Assembly: GCA_964554125.1 (NCBI GenBank)
Contig: CAZKNG010000003.1
Span: 9,059 to 73,058, forward strand
DNA length: 64,000 bases
Direction of reading: 5' to 3'
From: JAGHBT01 sp035311885
Lineage (GTDB): Bacteria; Krumholzibacteriota; Krumholzibacteriia; Krumholzibacteriales; WJIX01
Shown here: positions 52,226 through 60,882 of the stretch, piece by piece
Layout of the letters: each line of letters begins with the position of its first letter
How positions within the stretch are numbered: position 1 is the stretch's first letter
Position numbers and translations under genes: made by a program
Notes under the pieces: model-generated
The model's database searches: none
What the model saw: the letters and a program-made list of their open reading frames with translations, nothing else
Told to the model about the DNA's origin: nothing

Positions 52226-53968
52226 TCAAAACCTCCCGCATTCTATGCTGCTAAGTTCATGTTTAACCTCTTCGATTCCTATTCTTCCTCTTTTATCCTC
52301 AACCGGAATCAGAATCCTGAACGTTACTCCTTCTTTCAAATTTTCAGCACTTATCGATCCTGAATGACTTTCGATAATCCTCCCGGCAGTAGCAAGACCT
52401 AATCCCGTGCCGCCGTCCTTAGTTGTAAAGAAAGGTTCAAAGATATGTTCCAGTACATCATCGGGTATTCGCGGACCGTCATTTGTAAATTCTATTTCCG
52501 CGTACCTGGTTTTATCACTGCCTTCTTCGAGCACGTCTTCAACTACTCTGACTCTGATATAGATACTGCCGTCTCTTCGAACAGCTTCACACGCGTTGAG
52601 TCCCAGATTGAGAAAGACCTGCCTGATCTGTTCATCATCGGCATAAATCCTCACTCCTTCAACATCGCTTTCGAAGGTGATATCAGCTCCTCTGTGGAGA
52701 TAGGATCCGTGCTTTAAAAGAAGAATTGTTTCTTTCAGACAGTTCTCTATATCTATAGAGTCAAATTCCGGTTTCCGGAGTCTCGCGTATTCAAGAAAAT
52801 CGGTAATCATTCCATCGAGCCTGTCTGACTCGCGAATAATCAGATCCATAAGTTCACCGTTCTCTCCGGTAACATCGAGTTCATCCTTGAGCATTTCGGT
52901 CGACCCGCATATAGACGCGAGAGGCGCCCGGATCTCATGCGCGATTGCCGCAGAAAGCTCTCCAACAGCAGCCATTCTGTCTGATCTTCTTATTTTATCT
53001 CTCATCCTGTTTACTTCGGTTAAATCCTGAAACAGGGCTACAACACCTTTCTTCTCGTCGACTTCATTTTTCAGAAGTGAAATATTTATACCTATGGGCA
53101 ATCTTCTCCCATCACTCCCTGAAAGTGTTATTTCACCCCTGTTTCGCTGAACTCCGGTTTCCATAACAAGCATCAACTGCTTGAATAGAGGAGTCATTCC
53201 CGGAACGATCTCTTCAAAATGCTTACCCTCGGCAACCACGTTTTTCTCAACTTCCAGGATCCTCCTGGCCGCCGGGTTCATCGAAACAATACAGCCGTCT
53301 AAATCTATGACAACCAGACCGCTGCTCATATTATTTACAATAGAATCATTATTCAGCTGTATCCTCTTTATCTCTTTTTCCCTGTCGGCCAGTTCCTTTC
53401 CGCTTCTTTTTACTCTTTTAGAAAAATATCCGCTTATCAGCCCAGTGGAAACGAATACCCCCATATGTATGTATCCTCTAAGTAATGAATCAAAAAGATT
53501 CTGCCGCGTAAAGATGAGCGCCCCCTCCGGAGATCTTACATGACCGCTGATTTCGAGAAGACTGTAGACAATATAAGCCGAGGCCGCTACGAGCGAAGTA
53601 ACCAATCCTCCCGAGACGCCAAAATACAACCCGCCTACAAAAATTGGAAGTATATAAAGTATAGAGAAGATTGAGCCGGAACCGCCGCTGTAGTGAACAA
53701 TAAGTGTCAGAACAGCAAGATCAATACCTATCAGAAGACGAATCAGTTTGTTGAATGAAACTCCCTTTCCATGCGCAATATAAACCGCTCCCGTACCCAG
53801 ATATACCACACCGAGAAGGCTGTAAAGGGCAATGGCTGACAGTTCTCTGCTTTGAAACTGCAGGGCAATAATAGCCGCTCCTACTATCAGTGTTGCCACA
53901 ACAATTCTGATATAGACTATGTTTCTTATCTTTTCATCATCCCGGTAAGCACGCGGTATAAAATTCAT
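52226..53968 (-). CDS. pilS: Sensor histidine kinase PilS
   Basis: A 580-residue kinase. Six hydrophobic segments fill residues about 15-185, as in PilS, which senses pilin in the membrane. A PAS domain (VNNMSSGLVVIDLDGCIVSMNPAARRI, read across 212-240) follows. The H-box SAAIAHEIRAPLAS near 350 holds the phosphorylated histidine. The ATPase part has LNLGLNACEAV (N-box) and DGGTGLGLATAGRI (G-box). It precedes pilR directly and should phosphorylate it. Confidence 0.92.
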   Translation of the reverse strand: MNFIPRAYRDDEKIRNIVYIRIVVATLIVGAAIIALQFQSRELSAIALYSLLGVVYLGTGAVYIAHGKGVSFNKLIRLLIGIDLAVLTLIVHYSGGSGSIFSILYILPIFVGGLYFGVSGGLVTSLVAASAYIVYSLLEISGHVRSPEGALIFTRQNLFDSLLRGYIHMGVFVSTGLISGYFSKRVKRSGKELADREKEIKRIQLNNDSIVNNMSSGLVVIDLDGCIVSMNPAARRILEVEKNVVAEGKHFEEIVPGMTPLFKQLMLVMETGVQRNRGEITLSGSDGRRLPIGINISLLKNEVDEKKGVVALFQDLTEVNRMRDKIRRSDRMAAVGELSAAIAHEIRAPLASICGSTEMLKDELDVTGENGELMDLIIRESDRLDGMITDFLEYARLRKPEFDSIDIENCLKETILLLKHGSYLHRGADITFESDVEGVRIYADDEQIRQVFLNLGLNACEAVRRDGSIYIRVRVVEDVLEEGSDKTRYAEIEFTNDGPRIPDDVLEHIFEPFFTTKDGGTGLGLATAGRIIESHSGSISAENLKEGVTFRILIPVEDKRGRIGIEEVKHELSSIECGRF

Positions 53969-53991
53969 GGTTTCCTTCCCCGGAAAGAGAC

Positions 53992-55203
53992 CTAACCTCC
54001 GGAAACAACAGAAATCAATTTAAACATAGGCAGATACATCGATATCAACATTCCTCCAACAATAACTCCCATTACAACAATCATAATAGGTTCTATAGCG
54101 GCGGTAAGAGCATCTACAGCACTATCTACTTCTTCATCGTAAAAATCGGCTATCTTCTCCAGCATTTCATCGAGAGCACCCGTCTGTTCACCAACACTGA
54201 TCATTTGAACCACCATGGGAGGGAAAACTCCACTCCGTTTAAGCGGTTCGGCGATAGTATTACCCTCGCTGATACTTTCTTTCGTCTTGACAACCGCACT
54301 TTCTATGACCTTGTTGCCGGCTGTTTTAGCGGTTATATCAAGCCCGTCAATAATAGGCACACCGCTGGCAGTGAGAGTACCGAGAGTCCTGGTAAACATC
54401 GCAACCGCGCCCTTTCTTATCACTGCCCCGAGTATGGGTAAATTCAGCAGAAACCGGTCAATTCTCATTTTCCCCTTTTCTGTGCTGTTATATTTCTTAA
54501 TACCAAAATATAGTCCAATTCCCGCCCCCAGAAGCAGATACCAGTTAACTCTGAGAAAATCGCTCAACCCCATTACAATTTGTGTCGGCAGAGGGAGAGC
54601 ACCTCCAAAATCAACGAACATCTTGGCAAAGGTCGGAATAATAAACATAAGCATAAAAATCGTTGCGCCACCCGCGACAATCATAACTATTGTCGGATAT
54701 GTCAAAGCTCCTTTTATTTTACGCCTCAGCGAATCCTGCTTTTCAAGGAAAAGGGCTAATCTATTAAGAATAAGATCCAGGATTCCTCCCGATTCACCGG
54801 CGTCTACCATATTCACAAACAACTCACTGAAACATTTATGTTTTGACAGAGCCTCGGCTAACGTGGAACCCGATTCAACATCTTCCATAACTTCTGTTAC
54901 AATTTCTCTGAAATTATCCTTTTCCAGCTGGCTTGATAGAATATCGAGGCATTGAACGAGGGGCAGTCCGGCATTAATCATGGTCGCGAACTGACGGGTA
55001 AAAATTCCAAGGTCTTTAATTCCGATCTTCTTCTTGAACCCGAAATCAATATTCAGATCTTTGGGTTTCTGCCTGACCTGAGTAAGAATGATCTTCTTTT
55101 TCCGAAGATGACTGGTAAGCTCGATCTTGTTTTCAGCTTGATACTCTCCGGAAACATCCTCACCGGCGGGTGTCCTTCCCTTCCATAAATAAGTTGTAGC
55201 CAT
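53992..55203 (-). CDS. pilC: Pilus inner-membrane platform protein PilC
   Basis: A 403-residue polytopic protein of the GspF/PilC family. Two homologous halves are seen: FTRQFATMINAGLPLVQCLDIL near residue 68 and FTRTLGTLTASGVPIIDGLDI near 270. Three or four membrane helices lie at about 170-195, 215-235 and 375-400. It is the platform on which PilB and PilT act. Located between pilT and pilS. Confidence 0.95.
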   Translation of the reverse strand: MATTYLWKGRTPAGEDVSGEYQAENKIELTSHLRKKKIILTQVRQKPKDLNIDFGFKKKIGIKDLGIFTRQFATMINAGLPLVQCLDILSSQLEKDNFREIVTEVMEDVESGSTLAEALSKHKCFSELFVNMVDAGESGGILDLILNRLALFLEKQDSLRRKIKGALTYPTIVMIVAGGATIFMLMFIIPTFAKMFVDFGGALPLPTQIVMGLSDFLRVNWYLLLGAGIGLYFGIKKYNSTEKGKMRIDRFLLNLPILGAVIRKGAVAMFTRTLGTLTASGVPIIDGLDITAKTAGNKVIESAVVKTKESISEGNTIAEPLKRSGVFPPMVVQMISVGEQTGALDEMLEKIADFYDEEVDSAVDALTAAIEPIMIVVMGVIVGGMLISMYLPMFKLISVVSGG

Positions 55204-55224
55204 TTACTTCCCCCTTTGTCTGAA

Positions 55225-56313
55225 TTATTTCCTCATCTGATAGTTTCTTCTTGTATTCTTCTCTCCAAACATCTGTTTAAGCTCTATCGTATCGGGGCTT
55301 CTCCTCAGGGCTTCATTTCTGGCTATTTTCCGGGCAACAGCCGCTCTGTAAAGCGCCTGATTCATTGTCTGCATTCCATGCTTCTGCCCCGCCTGCATAA
55401 GCCCGTATATCTGATGAACCTTGTCATCTCTGATTGTCGCGCTTATTGCCGGAGTGCAAACCATAACTTCAGCCACAAGTACTCTTCCCCTTCCGGATAT
55501 ATGAGGAATAAGCTGCTGTGTAACAACACCTTTTAAGACAAAAGCCAACTGAGCTCTTACCTGTGACTGCTGAGTCGGAGGGAAATTATCAATTATTCTA
55601 TTAATAGATTCGAAGGTGGAGTTTGTATGCAGGGTCGCGAAAGCAAGATGTCCCGTTTCAGCTATTGTCAAAGCGGCCTGCATCGTTTCCCGGTCTCTCA
55701 TCTCTCCTATTAGTATTACATCCGGATCCTGACGCAGCACATGCTTAAGTGCCTGAGCAAATGTCTCAGTATCCGCTTTTACTTCCCTCTGATTAACTAT
55801 ACATTTTTTATGTTTATGTATATATTCGATTGGATCTTCTATTGTAATTACATGCTCTGAGCGTTCACTGTTTATCTTATCAATTATACTGGCAAGGGAT
55901 GTTGATTTTCCGCTTCCCGTCGGACCTGTTACCAGAATTAATCCTTTCCTCGATTCAGCAAAATCCTTTACTACGGGCGGAAGACCCAGAGTTTTAAAAT
56001 CAAGTATTTCATATGGGATTTTCCTGATGGCAATACTTGTTACTCCCCGCTGCTGGTAGACATTCGCCCTAAACCGTGAGAGTCCCTGAATACCAAACGA
56101 GAAGTCGAGTTCCTTGTTATTTTCATATCTCTTCTGTTGATCTTCAGTTAACACACTGTACGCGATCTGTTTGGAAATATCCGGAGTAACAGCATCATAC
56201 GCGGACGGCACAATCTTACCGTCTATTCTGAGAACAGGCGGAGCGCCCGCCGTAATGTGCAGGTCGCTTGCTTTCTTTTCGATCATTTCCTGAAGCAGTG
56301 TTCTGAGATTCAA
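55225..56313 (-). CDS. pilT: Pilus retraction ATPase PilT
   Basis: A 362-residue hexameric ATPase. VTGPTGSGKSTSL at 128-140 is Walker A, VITIEDPIEYIHKHK the Asp box, VILIGEMRDRETMQ near 199 Walker B, and GHLAFATLHTN the His box. The AIRNLIRE retraction motif is changed to AISATIRD (289-296). The start is TTG with AAGGGGA upstream. It lies between pilB and pilC. Confidence 0.95.
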   Translation of the reverse strand: MNLRTLLQEMIEKKASDLHITAGAPPVLRIDGKIVPSAYDAVTPDISKQIAYSVLTEDQQKRYENNKELDFSFGIQGLSRFRANVYQQRGVTSIAIRKIPYEILDFKTLGLPPVVKDFAESRKGLILVTGPTGSGKSTSLASIIDKINSERSEHVITIEDPIEYIHKHKKCIVNQREVKADTETFAQALKHVLRQDPDVILIGEMRDRETMQAALTIAETGHLAFATLHTNSTFESINRIIDNFPPTQQSQVRAQLAFVLKGVVTQQLIPHISGRGRVLVAEVMVCTPAISATIRDDKVHQIYGLMQAGQKHGMQTMNQALYRAAVARKIARNEALRRSPDTIELKQMFGEKNTRRNYQMRK

Positions 56314-56340
56314 AATATCCCCTTCTCTTTAAAAATATTT

Positions 56341-58035
56341 TTAATCATCACTTGTTTCCTTCAAAACTTCTTCGACAGAAGTAATACCACTTTTTATTTT
56401 ATCTACACCGTCTCTTCTCAAAGTGAACATGCCTTCCTTAACAGCCTGGGTCTTAATCTCAGCGTTTGAAGACCTGTCTAAGATCATTTCCTTTATCCTC
56501 CCAGACACAAGCATAACTTCATATAATCCTGCTCTTCCTTTGTAGCCTGTGTTGTTGCATCTGGGACATCCAACCGGCTGATAGATCTCAAAATTCGCTT
56601 CCTCTTTTTTCAACCCGAGCTCTTTGGCCATCTCCGGATGCATTTCAGCTTTTTCCTTGCACTCATTGCATAAACGGCGTACAAGCCTTTGAGCTAATAT
56701 AAGATTCGTAGAGCTTGCAACCAGGAAAGGCTCAATCCCCATGTCTATCATTCTGTTTACAGTGCTCGGAGCGTCGTTTGTGTGTAATGTGCTCAGCACA
56801 AGGTGCCCGGTAAGAGCCGCTTTTACCGCTATTGAGCCTGTTTCATGATCTCTTATCTCACCAACCATAACAATATTAGGATCCTGACGCAGAAAAGCCC
56901 TCAGAGCTGCAGCGAAAGTAAGCCCTATCTCCTGATGAACATTAACCTGGTTTATACCATCGAGGTTGTATTCAACCGGATTCTCGGCGGTCATAATATT
57001 ATGATGCGGTTCATTTATTGTGCTTAGAGCGGAATAAAGGGTCGTCGTCTTACCGCTTCCTGTCGGACCGGTTACAAGAACCATCCCGTACGGCGATTTT
57101 ATCGCTTTAATGAATTTCTTGTACGAGTTCGGATTAAACCCAAGTTTAGTTAAATCAATCTCAAGGTTGCTCTTATCAAGAATTCTCATTACAATTTTTT
57201 CTCCGAATATTGTCGGAAGTGTACTAACACGAAGATCGATCTTCTTTGACGCGATACGAATCTTTATACGGCCGTCCTGAGGTACTCTTTTCTCCGCAAT
57301 ATCGAGTTCCGCCATAATTTTCAGCCTGGATGTGATAGCATTCTTCATCCTGTAGGGTGGAGACATCACTTCATGAAGAACGCCGTCAATTCTGAACCTG
57401 ACCCTCACTTTCTTTTCGAAGGGCTCTATATGAATATCACTTGCGTTCTTGTTAACCGCGTCTGCAATAAGGGAATTGACCAATTTAACAACAGGAGCAT
57501 TGGCATTCTGCGCGTCTTCCAGCCCCAGATCCTCATCCTCTTGTTCTTCGACAATCTCAAAATCTTCTTCCATGTCGCGCATCACTTCATCAAGCGAATC
57601 AGCTGAATCATAGAAGCGGTCTATAGTCTTTTTTATTGAACTCTCTGTTGCTACCACCGGACGAACTTCAAGTCCGGTAATAAATTTAATATCATCTATC
57701 GCGAAAATATTATCAGGGTTGGACATCGCGACTGTTAACGTTCTTCCATCGCGCCTTACGGGTACAACCTGAAATTTAGTGGCAACCTCGGCAGGGATCA
57801 ATTCCACAGCCTGTTCATCCGCCTCGATATCTTCCAGAGCAATTGCCTCTACCTGATAAAGCTGTGAAAGAAATTCTGAGAGCATTTTTTCCGACAACGC
57901 GCCTATTTTTACAAGATTATACCCAATACTGCCGCCGGTTTTATCCTGTTCTTTAGCCGCCAGCCCGAGTTGGTCCTCAGTTATCAGATCGGTCTCCAGC
58001 AGCTGTTCTGCTATAACATCTTTCAAATCGCTCAT
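56341..58035 (-). CDS. pilB: Pilus extension ATPase PilB
   Basis: A 564-residue ATPase. Residues about 1-145 form the MshEN-type N-terminal domain, which in some members binds c-di-GMP. An acidic linker follows (about 146-175). VTGPTGSGKTTTLYSAL (321-337) is Walker A, NIVMVGEIRDHETG Walker B, and GHLVLSTLHTND the His box. LCNEC and CPRCNNTGYKGR near the C-terminus bind zinc. It is the first gene of the cluster and has two sigma-54-type promoters upstream. Confidence 0.96.
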   Translation of the reverse strand: MSDLKDVIAEQLLETDLITEDQLGLAAKEQDKTGGSIGYNLVKIGALSEKMLSEFLSQLYQVEAIALEDIEADEQAVELIPAEVATKFQVVPVRRDGRTLTVAMSNPDNIFAIDDIKFITGLEVRPVVATESSIKKTIDRFYDSADSLDEVMRDMEEDFEIVEEQEDEDLGLEDAQNANAPVVKLVNSLIADAVNKNASDIHIEPFEKKVRVRFRIDGVLHEVMSPPYRMKNAITSRLKIMAELDIAEKRVPQDGRIKIRIASKKIDLRVSTLPTIFGEKIVMRILDKSNLEIDLTKLGFNPNSYKKFIKAIKSPYGMVLVTGPTGSGKTTTLYSALSTINEPHHNIMTAENPVEYNLDGINQVNVHQEIGLTFAAALRAFLRQDPNIVMVGEIRDHETGSIAVKAALTGHLVLSTLHTNDAPSTVNRMIDMGIEPFLVASSTNLILAQRLVRRLCNECKEKAEMHPEMAKELGLKKEEANFEIYQPVGCPRCNNTGYKGRAGLYEVMLVSGRIKEMILDRSSNAEIKTQAVKEGMFTLRRDGVDKIKSGITSVEEVLKETSDD

Positions 58036-58146
58036 CCACCCGGAAAATGTTTAAGTAAAAAATTAATTCTGGATTAAAACTGCATTTACATTCTTCAAAT
58101 CCGTAATTCAGTATAACTTTTCAAATATTTTCTACTTTCTCAAAGC

Positions 58147-58161
58147 GCAATTAATATGCCA
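58147..58161 (-). promoter_or_regulatory. Proximal sigma-54 promoter of pilBTC
   Basis: On the minus strand TGGCATATTAATTGC matches TGGCAY-N5-TTGC. The transcript would start near 58135, 100 bases before the pilB ATG. Confidence 0.82.
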
Positions 58162-58205
58162 TTATCCCGCTTATTTCGTTCTGACACAGAGCCTGAAGCC
58201 AATTC

Positions 58206-58219
58206 AGCATATATATGCT
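58206..58219. promoter_or_regulatory. 14-base palindrome upstream of the pilB promoter
   Basis: AGCATATATATGCT is a perfect palindrome, 45 bases upstream of the -24 box at 58161. It is a candidate activator site. Confidence 0.45.
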
Positions 58220-58335
58220 CGAATTGCAATCTGCCGGGTCAACTAAAATCCATATGCTATATCGCTTAATGACCGGTGGTTCTAAGATCAAAAAAAAAGA
58301 AAATGATCAATAAATTGACGGATAATAATGCTCAT

Positions 58336-58350
58336 GCAGGGATTCTGCCA
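58336..58350 (-). promoter_or_regulatory. Distal sigma-54-like promoter upstream of pilB
   Basis: On the minus strand TGGCAGAATCCCTGC keeps the GG and GC of the -24/-12 boxes with correct spacing and is preceded by CTTT. It lies 300 bases before pilB. It may drive a longer leader or a small RNA. Confidence 0.5.
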
Positions 58351-58455
58351 AAGTGATTTCGCATTATGCAAATACTCTGAAAGATAATGCGAATTAGAAG
58401 TATAGCATATAAATCTGGCAAAGACCGGCTTAAAATTTGCCGGATGGAGAAAAAA

Positions 58456-60270
58456 TCAATTGACCAGATCCCATATTATTCCAATCCTGAAATGTCTTTC
58501 TGACATGTAATAACCTGGAACTGTCTGATAGGCGGAGTTCATTATATTCTTAACCTGAAGCTTTATGAGAGCGGACATAAGAGTTATTGAAGAAGAAAAA
58601 TTCTGTACAGCTGCAGGTTCCAGATCCACTGATCCCCAATCTCTTCTTCCGGTCTCGATTGAATTAAAACGCAGGGTAAGTGTCTCGGTACCTTTGAATA
58701 CAGGTATCTTTAAATAGAAATTCCCGTTAACACGGTATTCCGGTACTCCATACCTATATTCATTGGAATTGATAAAATATTCTCCCGAAATATTATAACC
58801 ATAGCGTGCCTGCCGATATTTTCCACTGGTGCTGTATTCTGCCTTCACGCCTGAAACTTTCTGTGTTTCAGAAGAGTTATATAATATGCCGCTCCCAACA
58901 GCAGGCCTGGAGTATCGGTCTTCATGCCTCAAAAACAAGTTTACTGAAATCCCCGAACTGAAAGATTTTTCTGCCGAAATTTCGTAAGCTATTTCAGGTT
59001 GTAATTCCCTGTTGGCAATATAATTTAAATCATAACAACTTGAGACAGTATCAGGTTCGGGATGAAAGAGCATCTCTGAGGAAGGAAGTACCAGTTTCCT
59101 TGAAAGTATCAGTGTTTCATATGACTTCCCACCCCCTTTATGAGTTATGCCAAATTCTCCTCCCAGATAATTTCCGGCCTCACTGTGATCTCCGCCGTAA
59201 AAACCTGCTCTTAAGGCAAACTTTCTCTTAAAAGGGGAGAAAAGAATAAAACCTCCTTCATAATTTTCCACCTCAGGGTCAACATTCTTACCCTCGAATC
59301 TGTTTTCATATATATCACGCCGCCCGGAAAAGAAACTTTTCAACTTCGCCCGGCCCAATTCTTTTTCCAACCCCAGGGAAACGCTTGATCTCAAACCTGA
59401 AAGTTTGTCCTCTAAACCTTTCTTTTCAAAACCGAAATTTCTGACTGACATCTTAAAATCATCATATCTGTAATGCAGCTGGGAATCAAAACCTCTGCTT
59501 CTTATATTTTCCCTGCTCGAACAAGCCGTCCCCTCATATAGATCTTCAAACCTTGTAAAATGAACAACGCCTCTATTCCCCGGATCGCGACCCAGTGAGA
59601 CCTCCATTGAAACCGATTTAGCGTGATCTTTTCCCACAGACCTCTCCGGATAATACTGAAGGGGTTTATAGAAATCCTGCAGGTATCCATTATAAATGAT
59701 GGTGCCGTTTATATATGATTCCGGTGTAGAAAACCATATTCTTCTAGCTCTGCGATTATTTGCCCCGTAAGTAAAATTGGCCTGCGCGAAAGGGGTTTCT
59801 CTTCCTCCTCTCTCAAGAACAATATTAATTGAGCCGTTATTTGAAATATGCCCTGTTAAAGCGGGAGAGCCACTGTATATTACCTCAACTCTCTTTACGC
59901 GTGAAAGGTCGACAAATTTGACGAGGGCTTCAGATTTATATATATCAGTCAGGGGAACACCGTTTACAAGAAGATTAACCCCCCTGCTTCCCCTTCCTCC
60001 TATTGAAAAACCTGTTGAAGAACCGGGAGGACCTTCGCGCCAGTAAGATACACCGGGAATTATTTCAAGTATGTCATCAAATGTGTTGATATTATAATCA
60101 CGTAGGTCTTCAGCTGTGAGGACAAAAACCTCGCCCGGAAGAGAAAGCGAATCCGATACAACCGAACCTTCCGGGATCTCGCCGGCTGAAGATATACCGG
60201 TAAGACTCATAACCCAGAGAATTGCCGGAATATAAACAAAATATTTATTGATTTGACCTGCAAGCATCAT
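58456..60270 (-). CDS. TonB-dependent outer-membrane receptor
   Basis: A 604-residue receptor. A signal peptide (YIPAILWVMSLTGISSAG) precedes the plug domain (VFVLTAEDLRDYNINTFDDI, GVNLLVNGVPLTDIYKSEAL, RVKRVEVIYSGSPAL). A barrel of about 22 strands fills residues 155-604. No obvious TonB box is seen. The start is placed at ATG 60270; a TTG at 60282 abuts its Shine-Dalgarno sequence. Its 5' end overlaps the ECF S-component gene, so both probably serve one substrate, perhaps cobalamin or another vitamin. Confidence 0.88.
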   Translation of the reverse strand: MMLAGQINKYFVYIPAILWVMSLTGISSAGEIPEGSVVSDSLSLPGEVFVLTAEDLRDYNINTFDDILEIIPGVSYWREGPPGSSTGFSIGGRGSRGVNLLVNGVPLTDIYKSEALVKFVDLSRVKRVEVIYSGSPALTGHISNNGSINIVLERGGRETPFAQANFTYGANNRRARRIWFSTPESYINGTIIYNGYLQDFYKPLQYYPERSVGKDHAKSVSMEVSLGRDPGNRGVVHFTRFEDLYEGTACSSRENIRSRGFDSQLHYRYDDFKMSVRNFGFEKKGLEDKLSGLRSSVSLGLEKELGRAKLKSFFSGRRDIYENRFEGKNVDPEVENYEGGFILFSPFKRKFALRAGFYGGDHSEAGNYLGGEFGITHKGGGKSYETLILSRKLVLPSSEMLFHPEPDTVSSCYDLNYIANRELQPEIAYEISAEKSFSSGISVNLFLRHEDRYSRPAVGSGILYNSSETQKVSGVKAEYSTSGKYRQARYGYNISGEYFINSNEYRYGVPEYRVNGNFYLKIPVFKGTETLTLRFNSIETGRRDWGSVDLEPAAVQNFSSSITLMSALIKLQVKNIMNSAYQTVPGYYMSERHFRIGIIWDLVN

Positions 60271-60802
60271 TAAAGCCCGCAACCTTTACAATAGGCACTA
60301 CTGCCTGAGAAAAAATAAGTGAGTTGATAATAACATGTATTAATATAAACACAGATCCTGCTGAGAAAAAACCGATTATTCCGTCTAATAAACCATCTGA
60401 GCCCAACGACACATACGCGGAAGCAACTGTTGTCAGAATATCATAAAATAGAGTTATCAGGAAACCTGAAACGGCACTTACTACAACAGCAACCCCTCCT
60501 CCAACTAGAATTATCTTTCTCAGAAGACCGCCTGCTGTCCCTATAACAAGAAATCCTGTCATCTGAGCGGCGAGAAGAGGGGGAAGTGAAATTCCGAATG
60601 GATTAAAGAATGAATACAGAGTTATAGAAAGAATTCCTGTTGCAGCGCCATAACGCGGACCGGTAAATACTCCGCACAAAAACACAGATAAGGTCATCAG
60701 CTCAACATTTGGAACCGCGGCAAGTAAATATCCTAAAACAACCGTTAATGATGTAAACAGAGCGGCAAGAATAGTTCTGTATCTTTTCGAAGAGGATCTC
60801 AT
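60245..60802 (-). CDS. ECF transporter S component
   Basis: A 185-residue membrane protein with about six helices. AAVPNVELMTLSVFLCGVFTGPRYGAATG and PFGISLPPLLAAQMTGFLVIG (each read in parts) are typical of vitamin-type ECF S components. No EcfA/EcfT module is encoded here, so it would use a shared module elsewhere. I chose the ATG at 60802. Its 3' end overlaps the TonB receptor gene by 26 bases, suggesting coupled translation and an outer/inner membrane uptake pair. The vitamin is unknown. Confidence 0.75.
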   Translation of the reverse strand: MRSSSKRYRTILAALFTSLTVVLGYLLAAVPNVELMTLSVFLCGVFTGPRYGAATGILSITLYSFFNPFGISLPPLLAAQMTGFLVIGTAGGLLRKIILVGGGVAVVVSAVSGFLITLFYDILTTVASAYVSLGSDGLLDGIIGFFSAGSVFILIHVIINSLIFSQAVVPIVKVAGFNDACRSNQ

Positions 60803-60882
60803 CTTTAAGCCCACAAACCTGAAAGTTAAACCGAAACATAACAAAACACACGAAATACTTTACGCAAGTTTGAAGCAGGTGG

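Larger units (their letters stand above)
58036..58455. other. Regulatory region upstream of pilB
   Basis: A 420-base gap with no gene. It holds two sigma-54-type promoters (58147-58161 and 58336-58350) and a perfect palindrome (58206-58219). The remainder is AT-rich. Confidence 0.6.

Noticed and set aside
54215..54955. 246-codon plus-strand frame
   Set aside because: It is antisense to pilC, shows no family features and has no ribosome binding site; pilC is well supported.
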